NCBI RefSeq assembly: GCF_000471905.2
Contig: NW_006499799.1
Coordinates: 3,438,719-3,502,718, forward strand
DNA from: Amborella trichopoda
Lineage: Eukaryota; Streptophyta; Magnoliopsida; Amborellales; Amborellaceae
DNA: 64,000 nt
Direction of reading: 5' to 3'
The translations under genes were made by a program, and so were the position numbers. The notes below the pieces were generated by a model. That model had not been told where the DNA came from. It saw nothing but the letters and a program-made list of their open reading frames with translations, and made no database searches. Positions 1 through 9,848 of this stretch are shown in pieces; within the stretch, counting starts at the first letter, position 1, and each line of letters starts with the position of its first letter.

Positions 1-2
1 CC

Positions 3-128
3 ATGCATGGGGAGGAGATCTATAAGAGAAGGAGAAGGCATGCACACTCCATGCATGGGGAGGAGGTCTATAAGAGAAGAAGAAGGCATGCACACTCCAT
101 GCATGGGGAGAAGGTCCTTAAAGAAGGG
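3..128 (-). repeat. 48-bp tandem repeat in 3' UTR of copy 1
   Basis: About two and a half copies of a 48-bp unit starting ATGCATGGGGAGGAG and ending GGCATGCACACTCC. As 48 is a multiple of three it creates a short open frame on the plus strand, judged not to be a gene. It lies in the distal 3' UTR of copy 1; the composite's 3' UTR has no equivalent. Confidence 0.85.
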
Positions 129-129
129 A

Positions 130-478
130 TAATGACTGGGCTACGTTGTCACCCATCCCTAAAGAAGGATGTTGGGCTACCTTTTCACCTAGGACTGAAG
201 AAGGATGTCGATTGAGCTACCTGTTCACCCAAGACTGGAGAAAGACGTCGACTGGGCTACCTGTTCACCCAAGACTGAAGAAGAATGTTAATGGGGCTAC
301 ATGTTCACCCAGGACTGAAGAAGGATATCGACTGGGCTACTTGTTCACCTAAGACTGGAGGAGGACTTCGAGTGGGCTACCTGCTCACCTAGGACTGGAG
401 AAGGACGTCGACTAGGCTACCTGCTCACCCAGAACAGGAGAAGGATGTCGACTGGACTACTTGCTCACCCAGGATTGA
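130..478 (-). repeat. 40-bp tandem repeat in 3' UTR of copy 1
   Basis: About eight diverged copies of a 40-bp unit sharing the cores GGATGTCGACTGGGCTACC and TGTTCACCCA. The composite's 3' UTR matches copy 1 up to about position 525 and then diverges, so this array is particular to the copy-1 branch. No coding role is supported. Confidence 0.85.
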
Positions 479-479
479 A

Positions 480-1334
480 GAAGGAATGTCCAAGGATGAT
501 TTTAACATCTACACCCTTTTGGACGTCTTGACGATGAAGGGAGTGCTGGCTGAAGTCACCTAATGAAGTGAATGTTGCATCAACCTGTTTATTGGTCCAA
601 GCGTCCTTCGCGGATTTTTGCTTGAACTTGGGAAGCGGCGCCATAGAGACAGTTTTCACTAATTTTTTTTTTATTATTTTTGGGCTCATGACCTTTCTAC
701 CATGTCCACCCTTTTTGTCCATTTTTACTCATGATGCCCTTTCGGGTTTTCATCGTGCCCGATTTTATTCACGAAACTCTTTTACTCAGGGTTTCGTGAC
801 TATGCCCGTCCTTCATTTTTACTCATAGTGTTCCCTTGTTTAGGTATACATCATGTCCATTATTTCTTTTTTTATTTATTTATTATAATGTTTTTATTGA
901 GGGCGTGTTTAAGGTCATGTCTCCGAGACCCGTGAAAAACATTTTAACGTCATGCGGCTTCGACATGCGTTATGGTTTAAGGTCATATAGCTGGACCGTA
1001 ATGGTGATGGATGATAGTCTATGAAGGCCATGGAGTGAGTATGGTGGTGGTTTGGCACACTTGGGGAGATGGCTTGAGGCTACCCATGAGAGATGAGTGA
1101 TGTATGAATGGTGAGTTGACGATGGGGACCCACTAACTTACATCGACTATGGATGATGGGATGGTTCGATGTTTTGTAAGCATGGGTGAAACTCACTGGG
1201 GAATGATGTAGGGTGATGAACTCATGGGGAGGTAATGAAGGTGATGCGCGCACACTAAAATGTAGGTTAGGAAAGGCATGCGTGAAAGTGCACGTAAAGG
1301 CGTGAGTTTGTGGTTATGCCTCCTTGACCTAGGC
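480..1334 (-). other. Conserved 3' UTR segment of copy 1
   Basis: This is the reverse complement of the stretch around 46,540-47,290 in the composite's 3' UTR. Matching blocks include the sequence around 568-610, which pairs with 47,205-47,250, and the CATCATGCCCATTATT-like block near 850. The shared order (array, then this block) shows that RT-form and gag-PR-form elements have a common 3' UTR. The short ORFs here are not conserved as proteins. Confidence 0.7.
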
Positions 1335-1780
1335 AAAGCAGTTTATTGTCATGCGGTCAGGACGTGCACTATTGTTTAACGTCATATAGTTGGACTGTGG
1401 TTATGCAGTTTTAAAGTCATACAACTCGGACCATGCAGTTTAAGGTCGTGCAACTTGACCTCCGCTACATTTTAAAGTCATATAGTTCGGACCATGGTGT
1501 TGTGCAATTTAACATTATGCGACCAGGACGTAGACTATGGTTGAAGGTCATATAGTTTGGACTATGCAATTTTAGGTCGTGCAACTAGACCTCCACTACA
1601 GTTTAAGGTCATATAATTCGGACTATGGTTATGGAGTTTAAGGTCGCACAACTTGGACCATAGTTATGCAGTTTAAAGTCATACAACTTAGGACCATGCA
1701 GTTTAAGGTCATGCAACTAGACCTCTGCTACAGTTTGAGGTCATATAGTTTGGGCCACGGAGTTTTAGGGTCATGCGTAA
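1335..1780 (-). repeat. Array of about 35-bp units with telo-box-like core, copy 1
   Basis: On the minus strand this is a short, diverged version of the array at 44,280-46,530, with units built round (C/T)GACCYTAAACT and CATGGTCC. It directly follows the truncated integrase frame; the two are joined at a shared GCATGAC. Confidence 0.8.
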
Positions 1781-2690
1781 CAATAGACCTCTTGACGGCT
1801 AAGACTAAATCACCATGGGTGAATGAGCGGATCTTGACAGATTTGTCAAAAGCCCTCTTCATTCTCCCTTGGTTGAGTTCAACGTTCTGCTGAGCCTCTA
1901 GCCTTTTTCCATCGAGTGCATCCAATTCTTGATATCGGAGCTTGAATTTCTCATATTCGGTTATTCCTTGGTGAATAGCTACTCGCAATGAAGGGATTTG
2001 TATTTCGAGAGGTAAAACTGCTTCACCCCCATAAACTAGAGAATAAGGAGTGGAATCAGTAGCTTTTCGTGTAGTAGTACGATAAGTCCACAGTGCTTCG
2101 GGAAACCTCTCATGCCAGTTCTTCCTTGTTTTTGATACTAACTTTCTTAGAACATTGCATAGAGTCTTATTGAAAGCCTCTGCTAATACATTCGCCCGAG
2201 GGTGGTACATAGTTGAGTACCTCCATTCGAAACCGAACTGGTTAACTAGGCAATCGATGTGATGACTTCTAAATTGAGGGCCATTATCAGATATGATTGG
2301 GTCAGACACTTCGAAGCGGTATATGATATGATGTCGAACAAAGTAGGCCACCGCTGTGCCAGGAACTTGCTTAAGGGGAATCGCTTCAGCCCACTTAGAG
2401 AAATAATCTATTATAGCTAGGATGAAAACATGGCCCATTGTGGAAGGAGGGTCAATGGGCCCTACGATATCCATACCCCATTGTGAGAAGGGCCATGATG
2501 CAACTGTAGGGTGTAAGGGCTTTGGAGGATGGGGAACCAGGCAGGAGTATATTTGGCATTCCTGACACTTTTTAGCATAGCTTAAGGATTTCGGTGATCA
2601 TAGAAGGCTAATAGCATCCATCTAGTGTATTCGTTCATAGAGCTTAGGACCGGACTGGTGCAGCCCACAAATGCCCTAGTGGACGTCTTC
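1728..2690 (-). pseudogene. Integrase of copy 1, C-terminus lost
   Basis: Integrase inserts the cDNA into the genome. The open part begins MDIVGPID at 2,474, with D at residue 2, D in ISDNGPQF at residue 63 and E in LAEAFNKTL at residue 99, giving an intact D-D-35-E triad. Upstream, in the same sense around 2,550-2,600, the zinc-binding end YAKKCQECQ can be read, so the domain starts before the first Met. After DLVLAVKRSIVTH the expected GKFEPKWEGPF-type C-terminal motif is absent: the frame runs into the 3' UTR array and stops at 1,728. Copy 3 keeps the missing GKFEPK motif, which shows what was deleted here. Confidence 0.85.
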
Positions 2691-3160
2691 TAACACCTTA
2701 TTTGCCTCTTAGATGTCGACACATCTCAGAAGAATGCAGTCGAATGATCGTCTAAAGAGAACATCACCTTCGAGGAGGGTATACTTGGGGGACACTCGAC
2801 GTATACTGTTATGTTTGACACGATCTTCTAGGCGCCTACCATGTTTTAGGAAACTAGTAATGGGGTCTCTCCAATCTTCTACCTGCTCAATTTCTGCGCA
2901 TATTGGGTCAAAGAATTGTGGTCCTTGACCTTGACCCTTAGCTCCTCAACTCTATGCTATTTCTTGTTCGATCTTGATTACTTCTTTGACCGATAGAAGC
3001 GCTCCAACTGGATAAGAAGGACACTCGGGGAAGATATTTCTCTCGTCATCCGCATTGACTTCAGTTCTCAGCACGATGTGTCTCCATTCCGCCACCTGAA
3101 CAAGCCTGGTTCTTGATGATGACAACTGAATTATAGGGCCGTGTTTCGCAAATACATCAG
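2691..3160 (-). pseudogene. Decayed spacer between RNase H and integrase, copy 1
   Basis: This corresponds to the stretch of copy 3 at about 27,330-27,840, which encodes a linker (VWVTEWRHVD and neighbours) and the N-terminal zinc-binding part of integrase. In copy 1 the frame is broken in several places and no continuous ORF remains. Confidence 0.6.
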
Positions 3161-3510
3161 GCTACGAATTTAGCCTCCTGGGGATGTGACTCAGGGATAC
3201 ATCTTCGAATTGGGCCATATATGATTTTACAGTATCGTGATAAGGCTTGAGGGTGTCTTTTCTTACATCATAAATCCCTTTGAGTTGTCCGATAACTAAC
3301 TCAAAGTCACCGTAGATCTTGAGCTTCTCTAAGTTGAGATCGAAAGCTATCTCGAGTCCGATTATAAGATCTTGATATTCTGCTTCATTATGAGAACCGG
3401 CTTGAGCGAGAGAGAAAGAAAGTTGCAATATTCCTCCTGTAAGAGTTAAGAATATGACTCTGGCGCCTCCTCGCTCTTATTGGAAGGCTCTGTCGAAATA
3501 TAACTCCCAC
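3160..3510 (-). pseudogene. Archaeal-type RNase H (aRH) of copy 1
   Basis: The second RNase H, placed between the ordinary RNase H and integrase, is a hallmark of plant Tat elements. It starts at WELYFDRAF (about 3,510) and continues in another frame with NEAEYQDLIIGLE, IYGDFELVI and HIPRRLNS. The acidic residues of the YFD, NEAEY and YGD motifs remain, although GDS has become GDF and DGA has become DRA. A frameshift near 3,450 separates the first motif from the rest. Confidence 0.8.
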
Positions 3511-4268
3511 ACATGACCAAGGTTGGCACATAATATTTCTTCATCTGGGAGGTCACTTGATAGAGGAGATTCGGCCGGCATAAGGTGTGCTGCTAGAAAG
3601 TTAGCCAAGGCCTGGCTCTTGATGCCCTTTTGTGGGACATATGTGACGTCAAACTCCATCAGCAATAACGCCCACTTGGCAAGGCGTCCCAACAAATATG
3701 GGTGTGTCATGAGCAATTTTACAAGATCAGCTTTTAATATAAGTTTCACCTCATGACCAAGCAAGTAATGGCGGAGTTTTTGCACTGCAAAGATCAGAGC
3801 CAGGCACATTTTCTCAATAGGGGGATAGTTCCTCTCGGCTCCTTGCATCCTTTGGCTGAGGTAATATAATGCAGTCTCTTTTCCCTCTTCATTGTTTTGT
3901 GCCAACAATGCTCTGAGTGACACGTCTAGAGAAGTCACGTATAGAATGAGGGGTTTCTCCAATACTGGTGTAGAAAGCACTGGAGGGTTGAGCAAATAAT
4001 ACTTGATGTCGTCAAGGGCTGCCTGACTAGCTTCATCCCAGATGAATGGGGTGTCTTTCTTTAGTAGATGTGCAAAGGGTTTACAACAACTTGAGAGGTT
4101 CAAGATGAACTTGCGAATGTATACCAGTTGCCCTTGAAGTGTAGTGGGTGACGACATTTCTTGGATTGACTTTATCTTAACAGGCTCAACTGCAAGCCCT
4201 CGATGTCTGACGATGAACCCCAAGAATTTTTCGGAGCACCCACCAAAAGCGCATTTTAGCGAGTTCAT
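3511..4268 (-). pseudogene. RT thumb/connection and first RNase H of copy 1
   Basis: A long open frame begins with the end of the RT (LKCAFG, KFLGF), passes through the connection (KDTPFIWDEASQ, PPVLSTPVL) and the ordinary Ty3/gypsy RNase H (LILYVTS, ALLAQNN, YYLSQRMQGAERNY, PPIEKMCLALIFA) to the HYLLGHEVKLI strand. It ends in VTYVPQKGIKSQALANFLAAH, the usual spacer before the aRH. In this RNase H the first catalytic Asp (YVTS, normally Y-x-D/YVAS) looks lost, consistent with the degenerate first RNase H of Tat elements. Confidence 0.8.
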
Positions 4269-5211
4269 TTTAAGTTGATGAAGATGTAGTCACTTTTTCA
4301 AGGTCCTTCATGTGAGCATCCTTCTCTTCAGATTTTATCACCAAGTCATCTGCATAACACTCCACCTCTCTGTGTATCATGTCTTTGAAAATGGTCATCA
4401 TTTCTCTCTGATATGTGGCCCCAGCATTCTTTAATCCAAAAGGCATCATTGTCTAATAGAAGTCCCCTTTTGGATTTAAGAATGCGGTGGCCTTTTCATC
4501 TTCGGGCTCCATCCTTATTTGATTTTACCCGGAGTATCTCTCCATGAAGGAGAAGATCTGACAGTGAGCTGTAGAGTCGATGAGCATCTCGGTGAATGGC
4601 AACGAAAAGTCATCTTTAGGACAGGCGATGTTCAAATCACGAAAGTCAATACACACTCTGATTTGACCATTCTTTTTCTTGACCGAAATGACATTTGCTA
4701 GCCATTTCGGATATTTGACGTCAAGGATGAAACTTGCTTGTTTGCACTTGGTTATCTCAGCGTCTATCTACATCTCGAGGTTAGGCATGAACCTTCTCGA
4801 CTTTTGTTTAAGTGGTTTGATAGTTGGATCGATGCCGAGATGGTGAACTGCTACTTGAGGGTCTAACCCAGGTATCTCATGATAGTGCCAAGCAAAGATG
4901 CCTCGGTTTGCTTTCAAGAAGGTGGTGAAATCTTCTTTTTCTCCTGGGGACATATTTGCTGAAATGAAAGTGGGTCTGGGATCTGCTTCGTCTCCAAGAT
5001 TTATTTTCTCAAGTTCGTCCACTGTGTCCCATTCTTTTGGAGCCTCTTGAAGTTCTTCATCGTCATTCTTTGAGATTTTTTGATCAACCTCAAGTGCAGA
5101 GACCCATGATCCTGATATTTCTACCTTTGATATAGGTCTAGAGTGGGTCATAATTTCTGCACCTCCCTCGAATCGAGTGACAGAAAGGTCAACCTCAAAT
5201 GTGGTGAACAC
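4269..5211 (-). pseudogene. Reverse transcriptase of copy 1
   Basis: Reading from 5,211: a linker with GSWVSALEVD, LGDEADPRPTF and the pre-RT block IFAWHYHEIPGLDPQ, HHLGIDPTIKP, then the RT proper with VKKKNGQIRVCIDFRDLN, a motif A read as FSFMERYSG, PFGLKNAGATYQ and the active site ECYADDLVIK (YADD at 4,356-4,345). In motif A the catalytic Asp is Glu (codon at 4,540-4,538), and the following Tyr codon is TAA. A frameshift near 4,290 separates the active site from the downstream frame. The block starts only about 100 bases after the gag tail ending at 5,305, leaving no room for a protease. Confidence 0.85.
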
Positions 5212-5304
5212 GTTAGGTTGGAGAGGCTTGTCGTGAACGTTAGAGGGGAATTGAGATTCAGCGATGATTACGTGAAGAGTGTCTTTGTACGAACCATACG
5301 GTAT

Positions 5305-6340
5305 TTATATAGATGCTTGGAGTGTTCGCTCCGAGCCAGCTGGTTCTTCATAGACTTGTATCATGTGGCAAACCTCCTGAGAATAGAAGCTTTGTCCTCT
5401 TGATTCTCTCAATCTCTGCTTGAAGTTAGGCTCAAGGGGCCACTGGGGCTTCTTTAGCTTTAACTTCTTGTGCTTCTTTGATGAAGGTGGCTCTGCCTTG
5501 GCTTTAGCTGCCAGGGCATCAGCAACTGTTAAGAATCCTGCTACCTGTGCCAGGGTCTTTCTCAATCACTTCCGTTGTGTCCTGCTTATATTGATTCCTT
5601 CGAATTCCCAATCGAGAGCCTTGAAGTATGGGTACATCAAGGTCATATCTGTAGAAGACATAAGAGAATGAGAAGCAGGAAAAGAAGGTGGAGAAGAGTT
5701 GGAAAGTGGGGGACTTTTAAGGTCGTTCCCCTCATCAGACCGATCTAGGTAGTTTTTTATTTCATCACCAGGATTGGACGGATGCGGGGGATCTTTTAGG
5801 TCTTTCCTCAGACCATTAGGGAAAGCTTTTAACGTCGTCACCCTCATCAGACATTTGCTGTGTGGAAGATGAGACGGGGGCATCTTCTTGACATGATGAA
5901 GAAGGAAAAAGGATCATGGTGGGGATGAAGTCTACCAAAGTTGGCAACGGAGGAAGGGGCCCGAGAAATTCCTGCTCGACTGTGGGTTGAGCGGTCTTAT
6001 TTCTTCGGCGAGTAGCCCTTGGTGCCCGTCTCTTTCTGATTCTCTGATGTGATGTCAGATTCGTCTTGCTCAGTTTGTGGTCAGCGCTGGCTTGGCGAAC
6101 AGCTTCTCTCCTCAAAGACTTGAGTCTGCTTCGGCCATGGTAGATAATCCATGGCTGGGAAGTTCAGTGTTCCGCAGGGTCAGAGTCATTGATGGGAAGG
6201 TCCTGCCTTGTGAGATCTTCTTGCCCTGATGAGGAAATGATTTGAGGATCGCTTACAAGAAGATTGTAGAATTCTTGATACTCCCACATCTTCTTTGTGA
6301 ATATTTCAAGGAAAGTTGTGCATTCTTACAACTAATGACC
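5305..6340 (-). pseudogene. Gag C-terminal linker of copy 1, with KDLK-type repeats
   Basis: Several frames together encode a charged linker: a basic stretch (RIRKRRAPRATRRR), the Pro-rich PLPPLPTLVDFIP, an acidic repeat with GDDVK, KDLKDPP, GDEIK and GNDLKSPP at spacings of roughly 12-18 residues, then FEGINISR, a Lys-rich patch (PSSKKHKKLKLKKPQW) and RESRGQSFYSQEVCHMIQV. The same order occurs in all five copies. The function is unknown; the basic patch could bind nucleic acid (inference). Confidence 0.7.
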
Positions 6341-6946
6341 TCCTTTCTAATGGTACGGACACCAACGATCTTTTGTCCCCTTAACAAGGCGAAGGGGTTG
6401 TCTGGCCTGCTTTTGTGTGATTATGCCTTCCTGAAGCATTGTAATGAAGAAGGTGTAGAGAATTTTAGGCACTTCTTCCTCCTCATGGATGGTTACAACA
6501 TGGGAAGCCTCAGCTGCCCCGAAGGCCTTCTTTAGGTCTTCGAGCTTTATTTGACCCCTTTGAATCCAGGCCCCAATGATGTCCTTCAGCGTGTAACAGT
6601 CATCCGTAGGATGATTAATCCTCCGATGGTAAGAACAATAATTCGCCTGATCGTCAAGGCCAGATTGCTCGGGGAACTTGATTTCTGGAAGCTGGATCAT
6701 ATTCTGCTCCAATAATAACTAGAACAACGTAGGAACCCATTCCTTCTCGAAGGGATAGACCTTATTCCTATGCTTGAAGAGATAATCCGTCTGTTCAAAG
6801 TTGGATGGTGGAGGTATCCTATTGTACAACAGTTGTTGCTTGCTAGCTTGGGGTGTTACTATTGTTACGGTTACCCCTTTAAAGAGGTCCAAGGTTTGGG
6901 GGGAAGCCTTCTTTGAATTAGTGACCATGACAACTGCATTAATCAC
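6341..6946 (-). pseudogene. Gag nucleocapsid-like region of copy 1 (CHHC knuckles)
   Basis: One frame, interrupted by a TAG at 6,721-6,719, runs through KVYPFEKEWVPTLF, LLLEQNMIQLPE and the zinc knuckle NYCSYHRRINHPTDDC, which is C-x2-H-x4-H-x4-C, then DRWCPYH. The second knuckle is destroyed by TAG codons just after WCPYH (6,347); intact versions occur in copy 5. CHHC knuckles of this kind are usual in plant Tat gag and presumably package RNA. Confidence 0.75.
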
Positions 6947-7021
6947 CCCGTTCTATTGGCTGCCCCATGTGTTTTTTCAAGAGCTACCATTACCCCTGTT
7001 ACTTGCTGAACTTGTAGATGG

Positions 7022-7816
7022 CTATTGTGTCACACCATGATGGTGTGAAAAAATTTCTAAGCGAACTGATTTGGAGATCAACTCTGATATGGAGGTCAGA
7101 TTAGAGGCCTCGATGTGTAGAGCGATTTCAGGTCGTATAGTTCGCACACAAGTTTTGACTGCTTCCTTCTCAAGCATAGGACTAGGATGGCGGGAAGCCA
7201 AGTTTCTACATCTTGATATGAACTGATCTACAGGCTCATCAGGGTCTTGAGTCAGGGTGAGAAGCTCGATGGTTTGAACCTCTCTTTCGACCTCATAGAG
7301 GCGTTGATGGAACAGTTTCTCCATCTCCTCCCATGTATGCATCGAGTTTGGAGGAAGTCGGGCATACCATTGAAATGCCGGGCCATCAAGGGTCTTGACG
7401 AACTGGCGGAGAAGAAGTCCCCCGTCAGCTACCATTTCTCGACATGCTATTTGGAAGTGGACGATATGCCGGTTTGGGGATGTGGTTCCACTGAATAGAG
7501 GAAACTTCCTTTTCTTATAGTCTGAGGGGAATGAGACTTGATTAATATAGGAGGGGTATGGTCTTTGATAAGGCGTCGCCCCCTGTATGCTTAGAATTTG
7601 CCTGTTCTTTAGGCTTTGGGTGACCAAAGCATCAACATTAGACTGAGAAGTCGGATGAGGGACAGAATTGTCCGGCGAGGTAGATGGAGGAGGCTGCCAT
7701 GGAGGAATACCATCAGAGTGATGCGAATTGACCTCATGGCTAAGCGACTGGTGTGCAACATCAATACGGTCTATCTTCTCCATCATTGTGCACACCATAT
7801 CCTCAAACATGTTCAT
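7022..7816 (-). CDS. Gag capsid domain of copy 1 (264-codon open frame)
   Basis: The longest intact gag piece. It contains a short coiled-coil start (FEDMVCTMMEKIDRID), a Ser/Pro-rich linker, and the capsid core with KFPLFSGTTSPNRHIVHF, LRQFVKTLDGPAFQWYARL, MHTWEEMEKLFHQRLY and LTLTQDPDEPVDQFI, the retrotransposon gag fold. Homologous frames in copies 3 and 4 start upstream of this Met, so 7,816 may not be the true start (the frame continues upstream as GDAREDR). It forms the particle shell. The stop at 7,022 separates it from the knuckle region, which in copy 4 is in the same frame. Confidence 0.8.
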   Translation of the reverse strand: MNMFEDMVCTMMEKIDRIDVAHQSLSHEVNSHHSDGIPPWQPPPSTSPDNSVPHPTSQSNVDALVTQSLKNRQILSIQGATPYQRPYPSYINQVSFPSDYKKRKFPLFSGTTSPNRHIVHFQIACREMVADGGLLLRQFVKTLDGPAFQWYARLPPNSMHTWEEMEKLFHQRLYEVEREVQTIELLTLTQDPDEPVDQFISRCRNLASRHPSPMLEKEAVKTCVRTIRPEIALHIEASNLTSISELISKSVRLEIFSHHHGVTQ

Positions 7817-7879
7817 GCGATCCTCCCTTGCATCACCGAGCTCGCTTACAAGTTGTACATGGTAGGTCAGTCAATAAGG

Positions 7880-8741
7880 GACCAGCATGCCCTGACTGAA
7901 CTCGACTTTTGTACGTAGATCACATTTGGACCGGTTCTCGACAGTCTTGTGACCGTGGCTGGGGAGTTGGTTCACGACGGTATTGGGACCGTAGTTGCTG
8001 AGTGGCTAGGTCTTCTTTTGCGACAGTAACCACATCACAGGGCTCATAGAGCCCTTCGTCATGCTTCTTCATCCGAAGGGGGTAGAAGGGATTTAGGTGA
8101 AGAGGGTCGCCAAAATCGGCTGTTTTAACTGCCTTGGTCACCTCCCTAGTCAAAAGTTACAGACCTCTATCACATTTAGCTATGAGGTTTTGATGGAGCT
8201 CTTGCTAAAACTGCGATCTGGGTCGCAGTTGATCAACTCTTCTTGCACAGGAGAGAGCTGTCTCCATCAGCTGTGGCAAAGGATGAGGGCCAAGAACTGG
8301 GGTCATCTTGGGCTGAGGAGGATGAAGGGCTCGATCTTCTGTGAGGTCCATGCCCGGAGCGCTCTTATGAGCCCCAGAGACATGACCAAAGTGTTGGGGC
8401 TGGTTCAGGATGGTACTCTTGGGGAAAACCTTCAAGTACCAAGGCTGAAGGTGCTTGCTCGATGAAGAAGGAGCGAGCGGGAGTAAAGGTTGACTCATGA
8501 GGAGGCCTGAGTCGAGGACGAGGGAAGGGCGGAGATGGCAACATGTGTGCGTCCCTTGAAGAAGGATCTTGAGGGACCTGGGGGTCCACCCAGGCTCGTG
8601 TAGGTGAGCTGGCCTTAAGGGGCCGAGAACTACGAGCAGGTGTCTATAAGAGAATAGGTGCAGACCTACCCCTTACAGGGTGCGCTTGTGTGTGCGTAGG
8701 AGGAGGACAAGGAGGTCGTCTCCTATATACTCGGGTTTGCA
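7880..8741 (-). pseudogene. ORF1 (proline-rich leader ORF) remnant, copy 1
   Basis: Upstream of gag, overlapping frames encode Pro/Ser/Arg-rich sequence such as FPRPRLRPPHEST, WYLKVFPKSTI, PKMTPVLGPHPLPQ and LMETALSCARRVDQLRP, then REVTKAVKTADFGDPLHLNP. The same segments recur in copies 2, 3 and 4. An extra ORF upstream of gag is known from Ogre-type Tat elements; its function is unknown. The start of ORF1 is missing because the leader is deleted at about 8,742. Confidence 0.6.
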
Positions 8742-9029
8742 CAAACGGGGCTCAGTAACTGAGAACGCCATTATTGACACGATGGTCGGTCTGTCATGGT
8801 GAACCTGGCACGACAACATTACGGCTAGACGATAGGACTGTCATGAGATGCTACCCTCAATCCCTCTTGGTCGAACGAGAAAGTAGCAGAGGAATGGTTA
8901 AAGATAGGAAGAGGATTGACAGAAGGAGAGAGAAGAAGGGAGAGGAGATGCAGTCGGCACTAGACATCGCCGACTGTTTCAGGAGATAAGAGAGAGAGGA
9001 AGTAGTCGGCGGTATGCTTCACCTACTGT

Positions 9030-9600
9030 GTCAAATGAGAAGAGAGGAAGGGAGCCAACAGATGCTTAGTCTCGCCAACTGATAGAAGAAGAGAGGGAAA
9101 ACCAGTTGGCACTAGGCCTTCTTTACTGATAGAAGAAGAGAGAGAAGACCCACCTAGAGCTAGGCCTCACAGACTGGTAGAGAGAGAAAAGACAGCCAAC
9201 ACTAGACCTCATTGATTGGTAGGAGAATAGAGAGGGGACCAACTGGCTCTAGGTCTCGCTGACTAATAGACGAAGAGAGAAAAGACTAACCGGCGCTAGG
9301 TCTTGCCGACTGATAGACAAAGAGAGAGGAGACCAATTGATGCTAGGTCGCACCGACTGATAGACAAAGAGAGAGAAGACCAATCTGTGCTAGGTCTCGC
9401 CAACTGATGACGACGAGAGAGGAGACCAACCGACACTAGGTCTTGCCGACTGGTAGAAGAAGAGGGGGAAGGCCAACCGATGCTAGGTCTCGCCAGTTGA
9501 CAAAAGAAGAGAGAGAAAGCCAACAGGTGCTAGTTCTCGTCAGTTGATAGAAGAAAAGAGAGAAAGCCAACCGGTGCTAGGTCTTGCCAGTTGAAAGGGA
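9030..9600 (-). repeat. U5 array of LTR-a with CGGTTGG core
   Basis: About ten diverged units of 50-58 bp. Read on the minus strand each has a CT-rich spacer (TCTCTCTTCTTCTATCAG), then GCGAGACCTAGC and a CACCGGTTGG-like core. Homologous arrays lie at 18,170-18,790 and 48,655-49,440. The short ORFs over it are by-products of the repeat. Confidence 0.85.
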
Positions 9601-9838
9601 GAGAAGAGAGAGACAAGAGAGAGAGATAGTGAGAAGAAAGAGAGAAAGAAAGAGAGAGAGAGAGGAGGAGAGAGAAATTTGCCTATTCGAAGGGTATCAG
9701 TCTCTCTCCAAGACATACTCACAGGCTCAAGTAAGGAGTCAAAATTTTATTGAATCTTGAAAGAATTCACTCAAGATCGAGAGTTGGGGTGGGGGGGGGG
9801 GGGTTGCCGGCCGTCCCTCTTACAATGAGGCAGTGCCT

Positions 9839-9848
9839 GTTTATATAG
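9839..9848 (-). promoter_or_regulatory. TATA box of LTR-a
   Basis: The minus-strand CTATATAAAC is followed by CACTGCCTCATTGTAAGAGG, a long C run, and about 95 bases later the poly(A)-type signal CAATAAAATTTTG (9,742-9,755 region). The same arrangement is present in LTR-b, so this is the likely promoter of the element's RNA. Confidence 0.7.
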
